Shown: positions 27,693 to 36,167 of the stretch, one piece after another
How the letters are laid out: the number at the start of each line of letters is the position of its first letter
Position numbering within the stretch: the first letter of the stretch is position 1
DNA from: Comamonas sp.
GTDB taxonomy: Bacteria > Pseudomonadota > Gammaproteobacteria > Burkholderiales > Burkholderiaceae_C
Reading direction: 5' to 3'
Length of the DNA: 64,000 nt
Assembly (NCBI GenBank): GCA_021166775.1
Contig: JAJPEQ010000001.1
Span: forward strand, 1-64,000
Made by a program: the position numbers and the translations under genes
Notes under the pieces: model-generated
Seen by the model: only the letters and a program-made list of their open reading frames with translations
The model's database searches: none
Told to the model about the DNA's origin: nothing

Positions 27693-27706
27693 TTGATCAC
27701 GATCAA
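27693..27706. promoter_or_regulatory. FNR box between hemN and fnr
   Basis: TTGATCACGATCAA matches the FNR consensus TTGAT-N4-ATCAA exactly. It is 73 bases before the hemN ATG and is centred about 37 bases upstream of the start site predicted from the fnr -10 box, so it could activate hemN and autoregulate fnr. Confidence 0.92.
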
Positions 27707-27724
27707 GAAATTTTCCCCTCCGCC

Positions 27725-27730
27725 TAGAAT
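27725..27730 (+). promoter_or_regulatory. Predicted -10 box of fnr
   Basis: TAGAAT, predicting transcription from about 27737 and a 24-base leader. The FNR box overlaps where a -35 would be, which fits FNR-dependent activation or autorepression. Confidence 0.55.
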
Positions 27731-27760
27731 CGGCCAACCTCGGTTGTCACGAACCAAGCC

Positions 27761-28480
27761 ATGCCCCATCGAGCCCTCCAGATCGCCTGCTCTCGCTGCA
27801 ACCTGCGCGAGCTGTGCATGCCGGTGGACGTGACGGCGGCCGACATGGAGCGCCTGGACACCCTGGTGACGACGCGCCGGCGCATCCGCCGCGGCACCCC
27901 GCTGTATTCGCGCGGCGACCGCTTCACCGCGCTGTACGCGATCCGCTCGGGTTTCTTCAAGACGCGCGTGACAACCAACGACGGGCGCGAGCAGGTCACG
28001 GGCTTTCAGATGGCCGGCGAGATCATGGGGCTCGATGGCATCGTCTCGGACCTGCACACCTGCGACGCGCTGGCGCTGGAAGACGCCGAGGTCTGCGAGA
28101 TGCCGTACGAGCGCATCGAAGATCTCTCGCGCGAAGTGCCCGCGCTGCAGACCCACGTGCACAAGATCATGAGCCGCGAGATCGTGCGCGAGCACGGCGT
28201 GATGCTGCTGCTCGGCAGCATGCGCGCCGAGGAGCGCGTGGCATCCTTCCTGCTCAACCTGCTGCAGCGCCTGCACGCGCGCGGGTTTTCCGAGGCCGAG
28301 CTGGTGCTGCGCATGACGCGCGAGGAAATCGGCAGCTACCTCGGCCTGACGCTGGAGACCGTGAGCCGCACCTTTTCACGGTTCGCCGAAGAGCGGCTCA
28401 TCGAGGTGCGGCACCGCCATGTGCGCATCCTCGATGGCAGGGGCCTGGAAGCGATCGTGGCATCGGCCAACGGACGATGA
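27761..28480 (+). CDS. fnr: FNR-type oxygen-sensing transcription regulator
   Basis: A 239-residue CRP/FNR protein. Cys10, Cys13, Cys19 and Cys101 are placed to bind an oxygen-labile [4Fe-4S] cluster (CSRCNLRELC near the N-terminus; HTCDALA centrally). The cNMP-like barrel is followed by a dimer helix and a helix-turn-helix EIGSYLGLTLETVSRTFSRF, whose E-x3-R recognition pattern reads TTGAT half-sites. It regulates anaerobic respiration genes; the perfect FNR box before it and the divergent hemN support this. A dispersed repeat begins just after the stop. Confidence 0.95.
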   Translation: MPHRALQIACSRCNLRELCMPVDVTAADMERLDTLVTTRRRIRRGTPLYSRGDRFTALYAIRSGFFKTRVTTNDGREQVTGFQMAGEIMGLDGIVSDLHTCDALALEDAEVCEMPYERIEDLSREVPALQTHVHKIMSREIVREHGVMLLLGSMRAEERVASFLLNLLQRLHARGFSEAELVLRMTREEIGSYLGLTLETVSRTFSRFAEERLIEVRHRHVRILDGRGLEAIVASANGR

Positions 28481-28486
28481 TCATTC

Positions 28487-28527
28487 AGCTATCATGACAA
28501 TAGCTGCCAGCGCTTGATGGCTAATGG
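28487..28527. repeat. Dispersed ATAGCT repeat between fnr and arfB
   Basis: AGCTAT-7 bases-ATAGCT forms an inverted pair (28487-28505), and the core continues GCCAGCGCTTGATGG, ending CTAATGG. The same AGCTAT-N7-ATAGCT head is present in the copy at 43237. It fills the gap between two convergent genes and may contribute to transcript ends. Confidence 0.8.
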
Positions 28528-28539
28528 AACCGCCCCAAT

Positions 28540-28950
28540 TTACCATGAATTTTCTCCAGGCCGTCGCTGTGCCTTGAGGCCGGCGCGCACGCGCTTGGCC
28601 TGAAGCCGCCGCTCGCGCGAGGCGGCCGTGGGGCGGGTGGCCTTGCGGGACCGGGTGGGACGCGCGGCCTTCTCGACGAGATCGAGCAGCCGCGCCAGCG
28701 CATCGAGCCGGTTGGCCTGCTGCGTGCGGTAGCGCTGCGCCTTGATGATCACCTCGCCGCCCTCGGTGATGCGCGCATCGCGCAGCAGCAGCAGGCGCTG
28801 CTTGACCTCCTGCGGCAGCGAGGACGCGGCCACGTCGAAGCGCAGATGCACGGCGCTGGAGACCTTGTTGACGTTCTGCCCGCCCGCGCCCTGCGCGCGC
28901 ACGGCCGTGAACTCTGCCTCTCGTTCCAGCGCCTGCGCCGTGGTTACCAT
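28540..28950 (-). CDS. arfB: Alternative ribosome-rescue factor / peptidyl-tRNA hydrolase
   Basis: Releases nascent peptides on stalled ribosomes. 136 residues: the RF-like domain has the catalytic GGQ (23-25) in RAQGAGGQNVNKVSSAVHL, and the C-terminal tail is very basic (RKATRPTAASRERRLQAKRV), as needed to enter the empty mRNA channel. The last residues (GENSW) are coded close to the repeat at 28487-28527. ATG at 28950 is divergent from the EamA gene. Confidence 0.95.
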   Translation of the reverse strand: MVTTAQALEREAEFTAVRAQGAGGQNVNKVSSAVHLRFDVAASSLPQEVKQRLLLLRDARITEGGEVIIKAQRYRTQQANRLDALARLLDLVEKAARPTRSRKATRPTAASRERRLQAKRVRAGLKAQRRPGENSW

Positions 28951-28985
28951 CGATGCATCCTCCCGAATACCGCCACAAGGATTTC

Positions 28986-29864
28986 ATGCCCCTGCTCTCG
29001 CGCCGACAGACGATCGGCCTCGTCCTGCTCGTGCTCGCCTGGGGCATCAACTGGCCAGTGATGAAGGTGGCGCTGCGCGAAATGGGGCCCCTGTATTTTC
29101 GCGCGCTGACCATGGGGCTGGGCGCGCTGGCCCTGGCCCTGTACTTTCACACGCGCCGGCTGCGGCTGTTGCCGCGCGGATGGGGCGAGTGGCGCGCCGT
29201 GGTGACGCTGGGTCTGCCCAACATCCTCGGCTGGCATGCGCTCTCGATCATCGGCGTGGCGCAGTTGCCGGCCGGTCGCGCGGCCACGCTGGGCTTCACT
29301 ATGCCGGTGTGGACGGTGCTGCTCTCGGTGCTGTTCTACGGCGAAAAACTCACCGCGCGGCTGATGATCGGCGTCGTCGCGGTGCTGGCGGGCATTACGC
29401 TGCTGCTGTGGAACGAACTGGCGCAGATCGCCGGGCGCCCGGCCGGCATCGCCTGGATGCAGGGCGCCGCCTTCTGCTGGGCGCTGGGCACGATCTGGAT
29501 GCGCCGCGCGCGCCTGACCCTGCCGGCCGAGACGCTGCTGGTGTGGATGATGGTGCTGGCGACCGCGGCGCTCGTTCCCTTGGCGCTCTGGCTCGAACCG
29601 CCCCAAAGCCTGCGCTTGAGCGCGCCCGTGTGGGCCAGCCTGGTGTGGGGCGTGCTCATCAACTACGGCCTGGCGCAAGTGATCTGGTTCGCGCTGGTGC
29701 GCGTGCTGCCCGCCACCACCAGCGCCATGAGTGTGATGGCCGTGCCCATCGTCGGCATCATGAGCGCGCCCTTCATCATCGGCGAATGGCCGCACTGGCA
29801 GGATCTGGCGGCCATGGCCTGCGTGGTGGTGGCCATCGGCGCCGTGCTACTTCGGCGTGGCTGA
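28986..29864 (+). CDS. EamA/DMT-family permease
   Basis: A 292-residue inner-membrane transporter of the drug/metabolite superfamily with ten predicted helices in two EamA repeats (QTIGLVLLVLAWGINWPVMK begins the first; GIAWMQGAAFCWALGTIWMR begins the second). The substrate is unknown. The ATG at 28986 is chosen for its AAGGA ribosome site; an upstream ATG at 28953 would almost touch the arfB start. The end overlaps the convergent hydrolase gene by 18 bases. Confidence 0.9.
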   Translation: MPLLSRRQTIGLVLLVLAWGINWPVMKVALREMGPLYFRALTMGLGALALALYFHTRRLRLLPRGWGEWRAVVTLGLPNILGWHALSIIGVAQLPAGRAATLGFTMPVWTVLLSVLFYGEKLTARLMIGVVAVLAGITLLLWNELAQIAGRPAGIAWMQGAAFCWALGTIWMRRARLTLPAETLLVWMMVLATAALVPLALWLEPPQSLRLSAPVWASLVWGVLINYGLAQVIWFALVRVLPATTSAMSVMAVPIVGIMSAPFIIGEWPHWQDLAAMACVVVAIGAVLLRRG

Positions 29865-30719
29865 ACCCCAGGCCGTTTCCAGCGCCTGCACAAAAGCCTG
29901 CGGCCGCTCATACGCCACCCAGTGGCCCGCGCCGGGGATCACGGCGAACCGGCGCAGATCGCACCCGGTGGCACGAAACACGGCCTCCAGCGACGCCACG
30001 CGCCCGGCATACAGCGCATCCATCTCGCCATAGATCACCGAGACCGGGCAGGCCACGGCCGCCAGCGCCCGCGCCAGCGCATCGGTGCTGGAGAGCCTGC
30101 GCCGCTGCAGGCGGTCGTGCGCCACGTTCCAGGCATGCAGCTGCAGGGCCGTTTCATCCACGGCACTGGCATCGGACAGCATGAGGACGGCCAGGTTGTG
30201 GCGATGAACCGCGTCCTGGGCCTGCGGGTCCTGGAGATGCCGCCATGCGCGAAGGGGCAGATGCGCGGCAGGCACCCCCAGCCCCGGTGCGCCCACAAGC
30301 GCCAGGCGCCGCGCCGCGCCCGGGTGTGCGGCCTCAAGCAGGGCCCCCGTGAGCGCACCGAACGAAAAGCCGACCAGATCACACGGCGCGCCAGCGAGCA
30401 ACTCCTGCAGCCCCGCGTGCACAGGCTCGACCAGATCGTCGGCGTCGCGCGCACCCGCGGGCAGATCCGAATCGCCACAACCGGGCAGATCGGGCGCCCA
30501 GACTTCGCGGCCCTGCTCCACCAGCGGCGCAATGCAGCGCAGCCAATGCATCCAGCTGCCACTGCCTCCGTGCAGCAGCACCACGGGGGGCACGCTCGCC
30601 CGAGGCATGCCCCATTGCATCCAGAGCATGGTGCCCGGGCCCTTGCCCAGGGCGGTACGCACACGCCGCGCCTGCGCAAGCAGCGCGTGCGCTGCCGTGG
30701 GCAGCGGCCGCCCTACCAT
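29847..30719 (-). CDS. Alpha/beta-fold hydrolase
   Basis: A 290-residue cytoplasmic hydrolase. Motifs: oxyanion region VVLLHGGSGSWMHWL, nucleophile elbow GFSFG (Ser), acid near YGEMDAL and catalytic His in PGAGHWVAYERP. The substrate cannot be told. Its ATG overlaps the aroQ stop (seven bases shared), so it is co-translated with aroQ although no shikimate role is evident. Confidence 0.88.
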   Translation of the reverse strand: MVGRPLPTAAHALLAQARRVRTALGKGPGTMLWMQWGMPRASVPPVVLLHGGSGSWMHWLRCIAPLVEQGREVWAPDLPGCGDSDLPAGARDADDLVEPVHAGLQELLAGAPCDLVGFSFGALTGALLEAAHPGAARRLALVGAPGLGVPAAHLPLRAWRHLQDPQAQDAVHRHNLAVLMLSDASAVDETALQLHAWNVAHDRLQRRRLSSTDALARALAAVACPVSVIYGEMDALYAGRVASLEAVFRATGCDLRRFAVIPGAGHWVAYERPQAFVQALETAWGSATPK

Positions 30720-31159
30720 GCGGCGATCGCGTCGATGGCCAGCGCGTACCCCGCCACGCCCAGACCGCAGATCACGGCACGGGCGGCAGGAGAAATCCAG
30801 GAGTGATGCCGAAAGGCTTCACGGGCAAAGACGTTGCTGATGTGCAGTTCGATGAGCGGCACGCCCGTGCCCTTGATGGCATCGAGCAGCGCCACGCTGG
30901 TGTGCGTGTAGGCGCCGGCGTTGAGCACCACGCCCGCCAATTGCCCGGCCGCATGCTCACGCCCGGCCTCGTGGACCCAGTCCACGAGCGCCCCTTCGTG
31001 GTTGCTCTGTTGAAACACCAGACGCAAGCCATGGCGCTCGCAGGCCTGCTGGCACAGATGCTGCACGTCGGCGAGCGTCTGCGCGCCATACACTTGCGGC
31101 TCGCGCGTGCCGAGAAGGTTCAGATTGGGGCCGTTCAAAACGTAAAGGACTTTGGACAT
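30713..31159 (-). CDS. aroQ: Type II 3-dehydroquinate dehydratase
   Basis: Third step of the shikimate pathway, dehydrating 3-dehydroquinate. 148 residues: VLNGPNLNLLGTREPQVYG holds the catalytic Tyr, FQQSNHEGALVDWVHEA and VLNAGAYTHTSVALLDAI line the active site, and ELHISNVFAREAFRHHSWIS contains the His. ATG at 31159 gives MSKVLYVLNGP. Confidence 0.97.
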   Translation of the reverse strand: MSKVLYVLNGPNLNLLGTREPQVYGAQTLADVQHLCQQACERHGLRLVFQQSNHEGALVDWVHEAGREHAAGQLAGVVLNAGAYTHTSVALLDAIKGTGVPLIELHISNVFAREAFRHHSWISPAARAVICGLGVAGYALAIDAIAAW

Positions 31160-31212
31160 GAGGCACACCCGTGCACGACGACGGCCGGATTATGCGATGC
31201 GCCTCACGACCA

Positions 31213-31235
31213 AACGGCCTCGCGAGGAGGCCGTT
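31213..31235 (-). terminator. Probable terminator hairpin after the PXPV-like gene
   Basis: AACGGCCTC pairs perfectly with GAGGCCGTT (9 bp, five-base loop), 19 bases after the stop of the gene at 31254-31601. The following T-run on the minus strand is short (GTTTGG), so termination may be partial. Confidence 0.5.
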
Positions 31236-31253
31236 CATCGTTGCACCGCGGCA

Positions 31254-31601
31254 TCAACGCCAGTCGCGATGGCCGCGATGGCCGTGATGGCGCTCCCACC
31301 CCCGATGACCACCGCGCCAATACGGCTGCGGCGCGTAATACACCGGCGGCCCGTAGACCACGGGCGGCGCGTACACCACGGGCGGCGCCACCCGATAGAC
31401 CGGCGCGGGCGCGTAAACCACGGGGGGTGCCGAATACACCGTGGGGCCGAAATTGCTGGCTCCCACCACCATACCCGGCACGCCGATGCCGACCGACCAG
31501 GCCACATCGCCGCGCGCCTGCGCAGCGCCCGAACCGAGCATCAAAGCCATGGCCACGCCTGCCGAGGCCATCAAGGCCTTCCAGGAACGATGAACAGTCA
31601 T
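31254..31601 (-). CDS. Small exported Pro/Val/Tyr-repeat protein (PXPV-like)
   Basis: A 115-residue protein with a signal peptide (SWKALMASAGVAMALMLGSG, cut after AQA). The mature part has a short conserved-looking segment (GDVAWSVGIGVPGMVVGASN), then repeats such as APPVVYAPAPVYRVAPPVVY, and a His/Arg/Gly-rich end (GGHRGWERHHGHRGHRDW) that could bind metal. It resembles the PXPV-repeat family of uncharacterised proteobacterial envelope proteins. The ATG at 31601 is preferred over one seven codons upstream because AAGGAG stands 7 bases before it. Function unknown. Confidence 0.8.
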   Translation of the reverse strand: MTVHRSWKALMASAGVAMALMLGSGAAQARGDVAWSVGIGVPGMVVGASNFGPTVYSAPPVVYAPAPVYRVAPPVVYAPPVVYGPPVYYAPQPYWRGGHRGWERHHGHRGHRDWR

Positions 31602-31751
31602 TGCTTTCTCCTTCATGAACACGGCTGGAGCCGATCAACTGCCATTACAACGCGCGATATGACGTTCAGGATGTCATGCAAAGGTGTTTTTCTTGTGTCC
31701 GAACGTAGGGGCGATAGCTTCAAAACGTAACGTCCATGCGCCAGCGCCACC

Positions 31752-31757
31752 TAGAAT
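31752..31757 (+). promoter_or_regulatory. Predicted -10 box of glnS (leaderless geometry)
   Basis: TAGAAT ends 7 bases before the glnS ATG, so transcription would start at about 31764-31765, on the start codon. No Shine-Dalgarno sequence is present and no good -35 is seen. Confidence 0.5.
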
Positions 31758-31764
31758 CGGCGCC

Positions 31765-33555
31765 ATGAGCACGCCCGCAACCCCTACCACGCCACCGACC
31801 CATTTTCTGCGCCAGATCATCGAAAGCGACTTGGCGCAGGGCACGCACGCCCTCAAGCGCTGGGCCGGCAGCCCGGGCGACGGCAGCCATCAGGGCACGG
31901 GGGCGCTGGACCCGGCGCGCATCCGCACGCGCTTTCCGCCCGAGCCCAACGGCTATCTGCACGTCGGCCATGCCAAGAGTATCTGCCTGAATTTCGGCCT
32001 GGCGCGCGACTACGGCGGCGTATGCCACCTGCGCTTTGACGACACCAACCCGGAAAAGGAAGACATCGAGTACGTCAACGCCATCGTGGACGCGGTGCAC
32101 TGGCTGGGCTTTGACTGGCGCGATCCGGACGGGCACGAAAACCTGTACTACGCGAGCAGCTACTTCGACTTCATGTACCGCGCGGCCGAATACCTGATCG
32201 AGCAGGGCCTGGCCTACGTGGACGAGCAGAGCGCCGAAGCCATGCGCGCGAACCGCGGGGATTTTGGCAAACCGGGCGTGAACAGCCCGTTTAGAGACCG
32301 TGCCCCGGCCGAGAACCTCGCGCGCTTTCGCGAGATGAAGGACGGCAGGCATGCCGACGGCGCGATGGTGCTGCGCGCGAAGATCGACATGCAGTCGCCC
32401 AACATCAACCTGCGCGACCCGGCGATCTACCGCATCAAGCGCGCCGAGCATCACGCCACCGGCAACCGCTGGTGCATCTACCCGATGTACACCTTCGCGC
32501 ACCCGATCGAGGATGCGCTGGAATGCATCACGCACAGCATCTGCACGCTCGAATTCGAAGACCAGCGCCCGTTCTACGACTGGCTGCTCGACCACCTGGC
32601 CGAAGGCGGCCTGATCGCCACGCCGCGCCCGCACCAGTACGAGTTCGCGCGGCTGAACCTCACCTACGTGATCACCAGCAAGCGCAAGCTCAAGCACCTG
32701 GTGGACAGCGGCATCGTGAGCGGCTGGGACGACCCGCGCATGCCCACCATCGTCGGTCTGCGTCGGCGCGGTTACACGCCCACGGCGATCCGGGCGTTCT
32801 GCGAGCGCATCGGCGTGACCAAGGATTACAGCTGGATCGACTACGCCACGCTCGAAGGCTGCCTGCGCGAGGACCTGGAACCCTTCGCGCACCGCGCGAT
32901 GGCCGTGCTCAACCCCGTCAAGCTCGTGCTCACCAACTGGGACGAGGTGATGGGCGCGGGCCACCTGGAGCCCTGCCAGCTGCCCGCGCTGCCGCACGCC
33001 GAGCCGGGGCAGACCGTGCCGCAGCGCCAGTTCCTGATGGGACGCGAGGTGTGGATCGAACGCGAGGACTTCGCCGAGCAGCCGCCCAAGGGCTACAAGC
33101 GCCTGTTCGTCGGCAACAAGGTTCGCCTGAAGGGCGGCTATGTCGTCGAATGCACCGGCGCTGTCCGCGACGCGAATGGCGTCATCACTGAAGTGCAGGC
33201 CCTCGTGATTGCCGACACCAAGAGCGGCACGCCGGGCGCGGACAGCGTGAAGGCCAAATCCGCGATCACCTGGGTGGGTGCGCACGACGGCGTGGCTGCC
33301 GAGGTGCGGCTGTACGACCGCCTCTTCACCGACCCGCAGCCCGATGCAGGCGGCAAGGACTACCTGGCGCTGCTCAACCCCGAGAGCCTGAAGACCGTCA
33401 CCGCCTGGGTCGAGCCGACCCTTGCCAGGGCGCAGGCGGACGACAAGTTCCAGTTCGAGCGCCACGGCTACTTCGTCGCCGACCGCAAGGACCACGCGCC
33501 GGGACGACTGGTGTTCAACCGCATCACGGGTCTGAAGGATTCGTGGGGGAAGTAG
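31765..33555 (+). CDS. glnS: Glutaminyl-tRNA synthetase
   Basis: Charges tRNA-Gln. Class I synthetase of 596 residues: RFPPEPNGYLHVGHAKSI carries the HIGH-type motif, LRFDDTNPEKE and YPMYTFAHPIEDALECITHS bind substrates, and VITSKRKLKHLV is the KMSKS loop. The C-terminal anticodon-binding barrels are present. ATG at 31765 is chosen as the family start; upstream in-frame codons show no similarity. A -10-like TAGAAT sits immediately before it. Confidence 0.97.
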   Translation: MSTPATPTTPPTHFLRQIIESDLAQGTHALKRWAGSPGDGSHQGTGALDPARIRTRFPPEPNGYLHVGHAKSICLNFGLARDYGGVCHLRFDDTNPEKEDIEYVNAIVDAVHWLGFDWRDPDGHENLYYASSYFDFMYRAAEYLIEQGLAYVDEQSAEAMRANRGDFGKPGVNSPFRDRAPAENLARFREMKDGRHADGAMVLRAKIDMQSPNINLRDPAIYRIKRAEHHATGNRWCIYPMYTFAHPIEDALECITHSICTLEFEDQRPFYDWLLDHLAEGGLIATPRPHQYEFARLNLTYVITSKRKLKHLVDSGIVSGWDDPRMPTIVGLRRRGYTPTAIRAFCERIGVTKDYSWIDYATLEGCLREDLEPFAHRAMAVLNPVKLVLTNWDEVMGAGHLEPCQLPALPHAEPGQTVPQRQFLMGREVWIEREDFAEQPPKGYKRLFVGNKVRLKGGYVVECTGAVRDANGVITEVQALVIADTKSGTPGADSVKAKSAITWVGAHDGVAAEVRLYDRLFTDPQPDAGGKDYLALLNPESLKTVTAWVEPTLARAQADDKFQFERHGYFVADRKDHAPGRLVFNRITGLKDSWGK

Positions 33556-33612
33556 CCGCCGCCACGGCGATGCCTGCAGACAGCACACCGCGCCCCTGGA
33601 CGCCGCCAGCCG

Positions 33613-34647
33613 CTACACGCTGAGCGGCTCCTCCCGCATCGCTTCGATCTGCTCGCGCAACATCGCCACCTGGCCGCGCCAGTAGTCGCTGCTGCCGAAC
33701 CATGGGAAGTGGATCGGAAAGGTCGGATCGCTCCAGCGCCGCGCCAGCCACGCGCTGTAGTGGATCAGGCGCAGCGTGCGCAGCGGCTCGATCAGCGCGA
33801 GCTCACGGCGGTCGAAATCGCGCACCTGCTCGTAGCCATCGAGCAGAGCGCTGAGCTGCAGCGTGCACTGGCGCCGGTCGCCCGAGAGCAGCATCCACAG
33901 GTCCTGCACCGCCGGGCCCATGCGCGCGTCGTCCAGATCAACGACGTGCGGGCCGCTGTCCTCTTCGTCCACCGGCGTCCACAGCACATTGCCGGGGTGG
34001 CAGTCGCCGTGCACACGGATCAGGGTTGCAGACTTCAAGCCAAATCGGCCTCCTTCGCTTTGTGGATAATCGCTGTCAGCTATCAACGAAAGAGCGTCCT
34101 TGCACAGGTCGCGCCATTCACCACGCACCTCCGCGGCCACTGCGTCGTGCGCCAGCAGCCAGTCGCGCGAGGCGCTGCCGAAGGTGTCGGCGTCCAGCCG
34201 CGGACGCTGAACGAACGGCGCCTGGCTACCCACGACGTGCAGCCGCGCGAGAAAGCGGCCCAGCCATTCGAGCACCTCGAAGTCATCGAGCTCGGGCTGG
34301 CGCCCGCCGCGCCAGGGGCTCACCGAAAACGCGAATCCGGCATGGTGGTGCAAGGTTTGATCCTGCAGCACCAGCGGCGCGACCACGGGCACCTCGGCCG
34401 CCGCCAGTTCGGCGGCGAAGGCGTGCTCCTCCAGGATCTGCGCCTCGCTCCAGCGCCCGGGGCGGTAGAACTTGGCGACGACGCGCGAGCCGTCCTCCAG
34501 CCCCACCTGATAGACCCGGTTCTCGTACGAACCCAGCGCCATCAGGCGGCCATCGCCCGGCAGTCCCACGGCGGCGAGCGCGTCGAGCACCACGTCCGGC
34601 GTGAGCGCGGCGTAGGGGTGCTGCTGCGTGTCGATGTCTTGCGTCAC
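33613..34647 (-). CDS. srkA: Stress-response kinase SrkA/YihE family
   Basis: A 344-residue APH-fold Ser/Thr kinase that in E. coli counteracts stress-induced cell death. Motifs: GSYENRVYQVGLEDGSRVVAKFYRPGRW (nucleotide loop and Lys), catalytic VHGDCHPGNVLW, metal-binding VVDLDDARMGP. Start is GTG at 34647, overlapping the hemerythrin gene stop (GTGA). Residues about 188-206, just before HGDCHPGN (LIADSDYPQSEGGRFGLKS), are encoded by a dispersed-repeat copy and look like an insert relative to the family. Confidence 0.9.
   Translation of the reverse strand: MTQDIDTQQHPYAALTPDVVLDALAAVGLPGDGRLMALGSYENRVYQVGLEDGSRVVAKFYRPGRWSEAQILEEHAFAAELAAAEVPVVAPLVLQDQTLHHHAGFAFSVSPWRGGRQPELDDFEVLEWLGRFLARLHVVGSQAPFVQRPRLDADTFGSASRDWLLAHDAVAAEVRGEWRDLCKDALSLIADSDYPQSEGGRFGLKSATLIRVHGDCHPGNVLWTPVDEEDSGPHVVDLDDARMGPAVQDLWMLLSGDRRQCTLQLSALLDGYEQVRDFDRRELALIEPLRTLRLIHYSAWLARRWSDPTFPIHFPWFGSSDYWRGQVAMLREQIEAMREEPLSV
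34042..34086. repeat. Dispersed ATAGCT repeat, copy inside srkA
   Basis: On the minus strand: ATAGCTGACAGCG, ten bases, AAAGCG, then GGCCGATTT. The order and spacing match the copy after phoB (ATAGCTG, GCG, AAGCGC, GGCCATTTTT). It lies entirely within srkA and is translated. Confidence 0.7.
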
Positions 34648-35135
34648 CGCCCGCCCTTGTGTTCCAGCTCCTGCGCCAGCCCGTGCTCGCGCCAGACGCG
34701 TTCCTGCAGCGCCTCGGGCAGTTCCAGCGCCAGCGCCGTGTGCTCGCGCTGGTGATGGTGATCGAGCACATGGCGCAGCGCATGGGCAGCGTCGATCAGC
34801 CAGAGCGCGGCATGCCGGCGCTCGGCTTCGGTCGCGGGCGGACTTGCCAGCACCTGCGCCAGGCGCCCGCCGTATTCGTCGGCCAGCACAACGATGCGCT
34901 CGTGCTCCTGGCGATAGACCCGCGCGGCCCAGCGCGCGCTCTCGGGCAGATGCGGCAGCAGCTCCTGCTCTTCGATTTCGATGTGGCGCGCCAGATCGTC
35001 GCGCCATCGGCGCAGGCGCAGATCGGCCTGGACAAAATCGCCGCCTACCACGTCGAGCAGGTGGGTGTGCAATTGCGCATCCAGACCCTCGTGCTGGCGA
35101 AGGAAATGACGAGCGGGATCGGCAGCGCATGGCAT
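34644..35135 (-). CDS. Hemerythrin-like HHE-domain protein
   Basis: A 163-residue all-helical protein. Candidate di-iron ligands are in RHFLRQHEGLDAQLHTHLLD, RHIEIEEQELLPHLP (H-x3-E type), RVYRQEHERIV and HVLDHHHQREHTAL. Such domains bind O2, NO or sense iron/redox state. It is co-translated with srkA through a GTGA overlap, suggesting a stress role. It ends with KGGR; no other domain is attached. Confidence 0.82.
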   Translation of the reverse strand: MPCAADPARHFLRQHEGLDAQLHTHLLDVVGGDFVQADLRLRRWRDDLARHIEIEEQELLPHLPESARWAARVYRQEHERIVVLADEYGGRLAQVLASPPATEAERRHAALWLIDAAHALRHVLDHHHQREHTALALELPEALQERVWREHGLAQELEHKGGR

Positions 35136-35208
35136 GAGTCAAATGGTACTCCAGCGCCCGTCGATCAACCGCCTCCTTCTTCCATTCTGATAGTGAAAAC
35201 GGCGGCCC

Positions 35209-35628
35209 TCAGACCGCGACGCTCAGGGTCACGTCGATGTTGCCGCGCGTGGCGTTCGAGTAGGGACAGACCTGGTGGGCCGCATCGACCAGCGACCGTG
35301 CCTGCGCACGGTCCATGCCGGGCAGGCGCACATGCAGACGCACGGCGATGCCGTAGGCGTTGGGGATGGTGCCCAGATCCACCTCGGCGTCGATGGCCAC
35401 GTCCTGCGGCAACGCCAGCTTCTGCCGCGCCGCGACGGCCTTGAGCGCACCGATGAAACAGGCCGAGTAGCCAACGGCGAAAAGCTGCTCCGGGTTGGTG
35501 CCGGTGCCGGCGCCGCCCGGCGACGAGAGCGCGACCTCCAGTCGGCCGTCGTCGCTGCGTGCGGCGCCATCGCGCCCACCGGTGGTGTGGGCGCGCGCGG
35601 TGTAGAGAACTTTGTCGAGGGTGGTCAT
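35209..35628 (-). CDS. ohr: Organic hydroperoxide resistance protein
   Basis: A thiol peroxidase that reduces organic hydroperoxides, using lipoylated proteins as donors. 139 residues of the OsmC/Ohr fold with both catalytic cysteines: Cys57 in [10 protein letters not shown] and Cys121 in [14 protein letters not shown] at 35628 has an AAGGA site and gives [13 protein letters not shown]. It follows ohrR by 64 bases on the same strand, so both should be induced together when OhrR is oxidised. Confidence 0.97.
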   Translation of the reverse strand: MTTLDKVLYTARAHTTGGRDGAARSDDGRLEVALSSPGGAGTGTNPEQLFAVGYSACFIGALKAVAARQKLALPQDVAIDAEVDLGTIPNAYGIAVRLHVRLPGMDRAQARSLVDAAHQVCPYSNATRGNIDVTLSVAV

Positions 35629-35692
35629 GGTGATTCCTTTCGGGAAGTGAAGGCCCCTGCCGCGGGGCGGTGAAAAAGCGAGGGGGAAACGC

Positions 35693-36151
35693 TCATGGCC
35701 CGATCTGGTCGCGCAAGGCACGAATCTGCCCTGCCAGCGCCTGCACCTCGGCCGGGCGCAGGCGGCTGCGCGCCAGGACACACGCCGGTATGGGCTCGGC
35801 CCGCGCGCGCAGGGCCCGGCCCGTGCGCGTGAGGACCACGCGCACGCAGCGCTCGTCCTGCGCATCGCGCTCGCGCTGCAGCAGCCCTGCGGCCTCCATG
35901 CGCTTGAGCAGCGGGGTGAGCGTGCCCGAGTCGAGGCTCAGGCGCTCTCCCAGTTCGGAGACGGTCAGGCCGTCGCGCTCCCACAGCACCAGCATCGCCA
36001 GGTACTGCGGATAGGTGAGCCCGATCGCATCGAGCAGCGGTTTGTACAGCCGCGTCATGGCCAGCGAAGCCGAGTACAGCGCAAAGCAGAGCTGGCGATC
36101 GAGCCTCAGCGCCTCGGGGCTCGGGTCTGTCGGCAAACGGGATGTCGTCAT
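35693..36151 (-). CDS. ohrR: MarR-family organic-peroxide repressor
   Basis: A 152-residue MarR/OhrR regulator. With the ATG at 36151 the conserved sensing residue falls exactly at Cys22 ([13 protein letters not shown]), as in Xanthomonas OhrR, which supports this start over an upstream TTG. The winged helix-turn-helix is [20 protein letters not shown] with wing [10 protein letters not shown]. Oxidation of Cys22 releases the repressor from its operator, found 17 bases upstream of the start codon, and derepresses ohrR-ohr. Confidence 0.93.
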   Translation of the reverse strand: MTTSRLPTDPSPEALRLDRQLCFALYSASLAMTRLYKPLLDAIGLTYPQYLAMLVLWERDGLTVSELGERLSLDSGTLTPLLKRMEAAGLLQRERDAQDERCVRVVLTRTGRALRARAEPIPACVLARSRLRPAEVQALAGQIRALRDQIGP

Positions 36152-36167
36152 GATTAGTATTGTTGCA

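Noticed and set aside
31684-31764. 27-residue N-terminal extension of GlnS
   Set aside because: The extension has no family similarity and its codons contain the TAGAAT box; MSTPATPTTPP at 31765 is the natural start.
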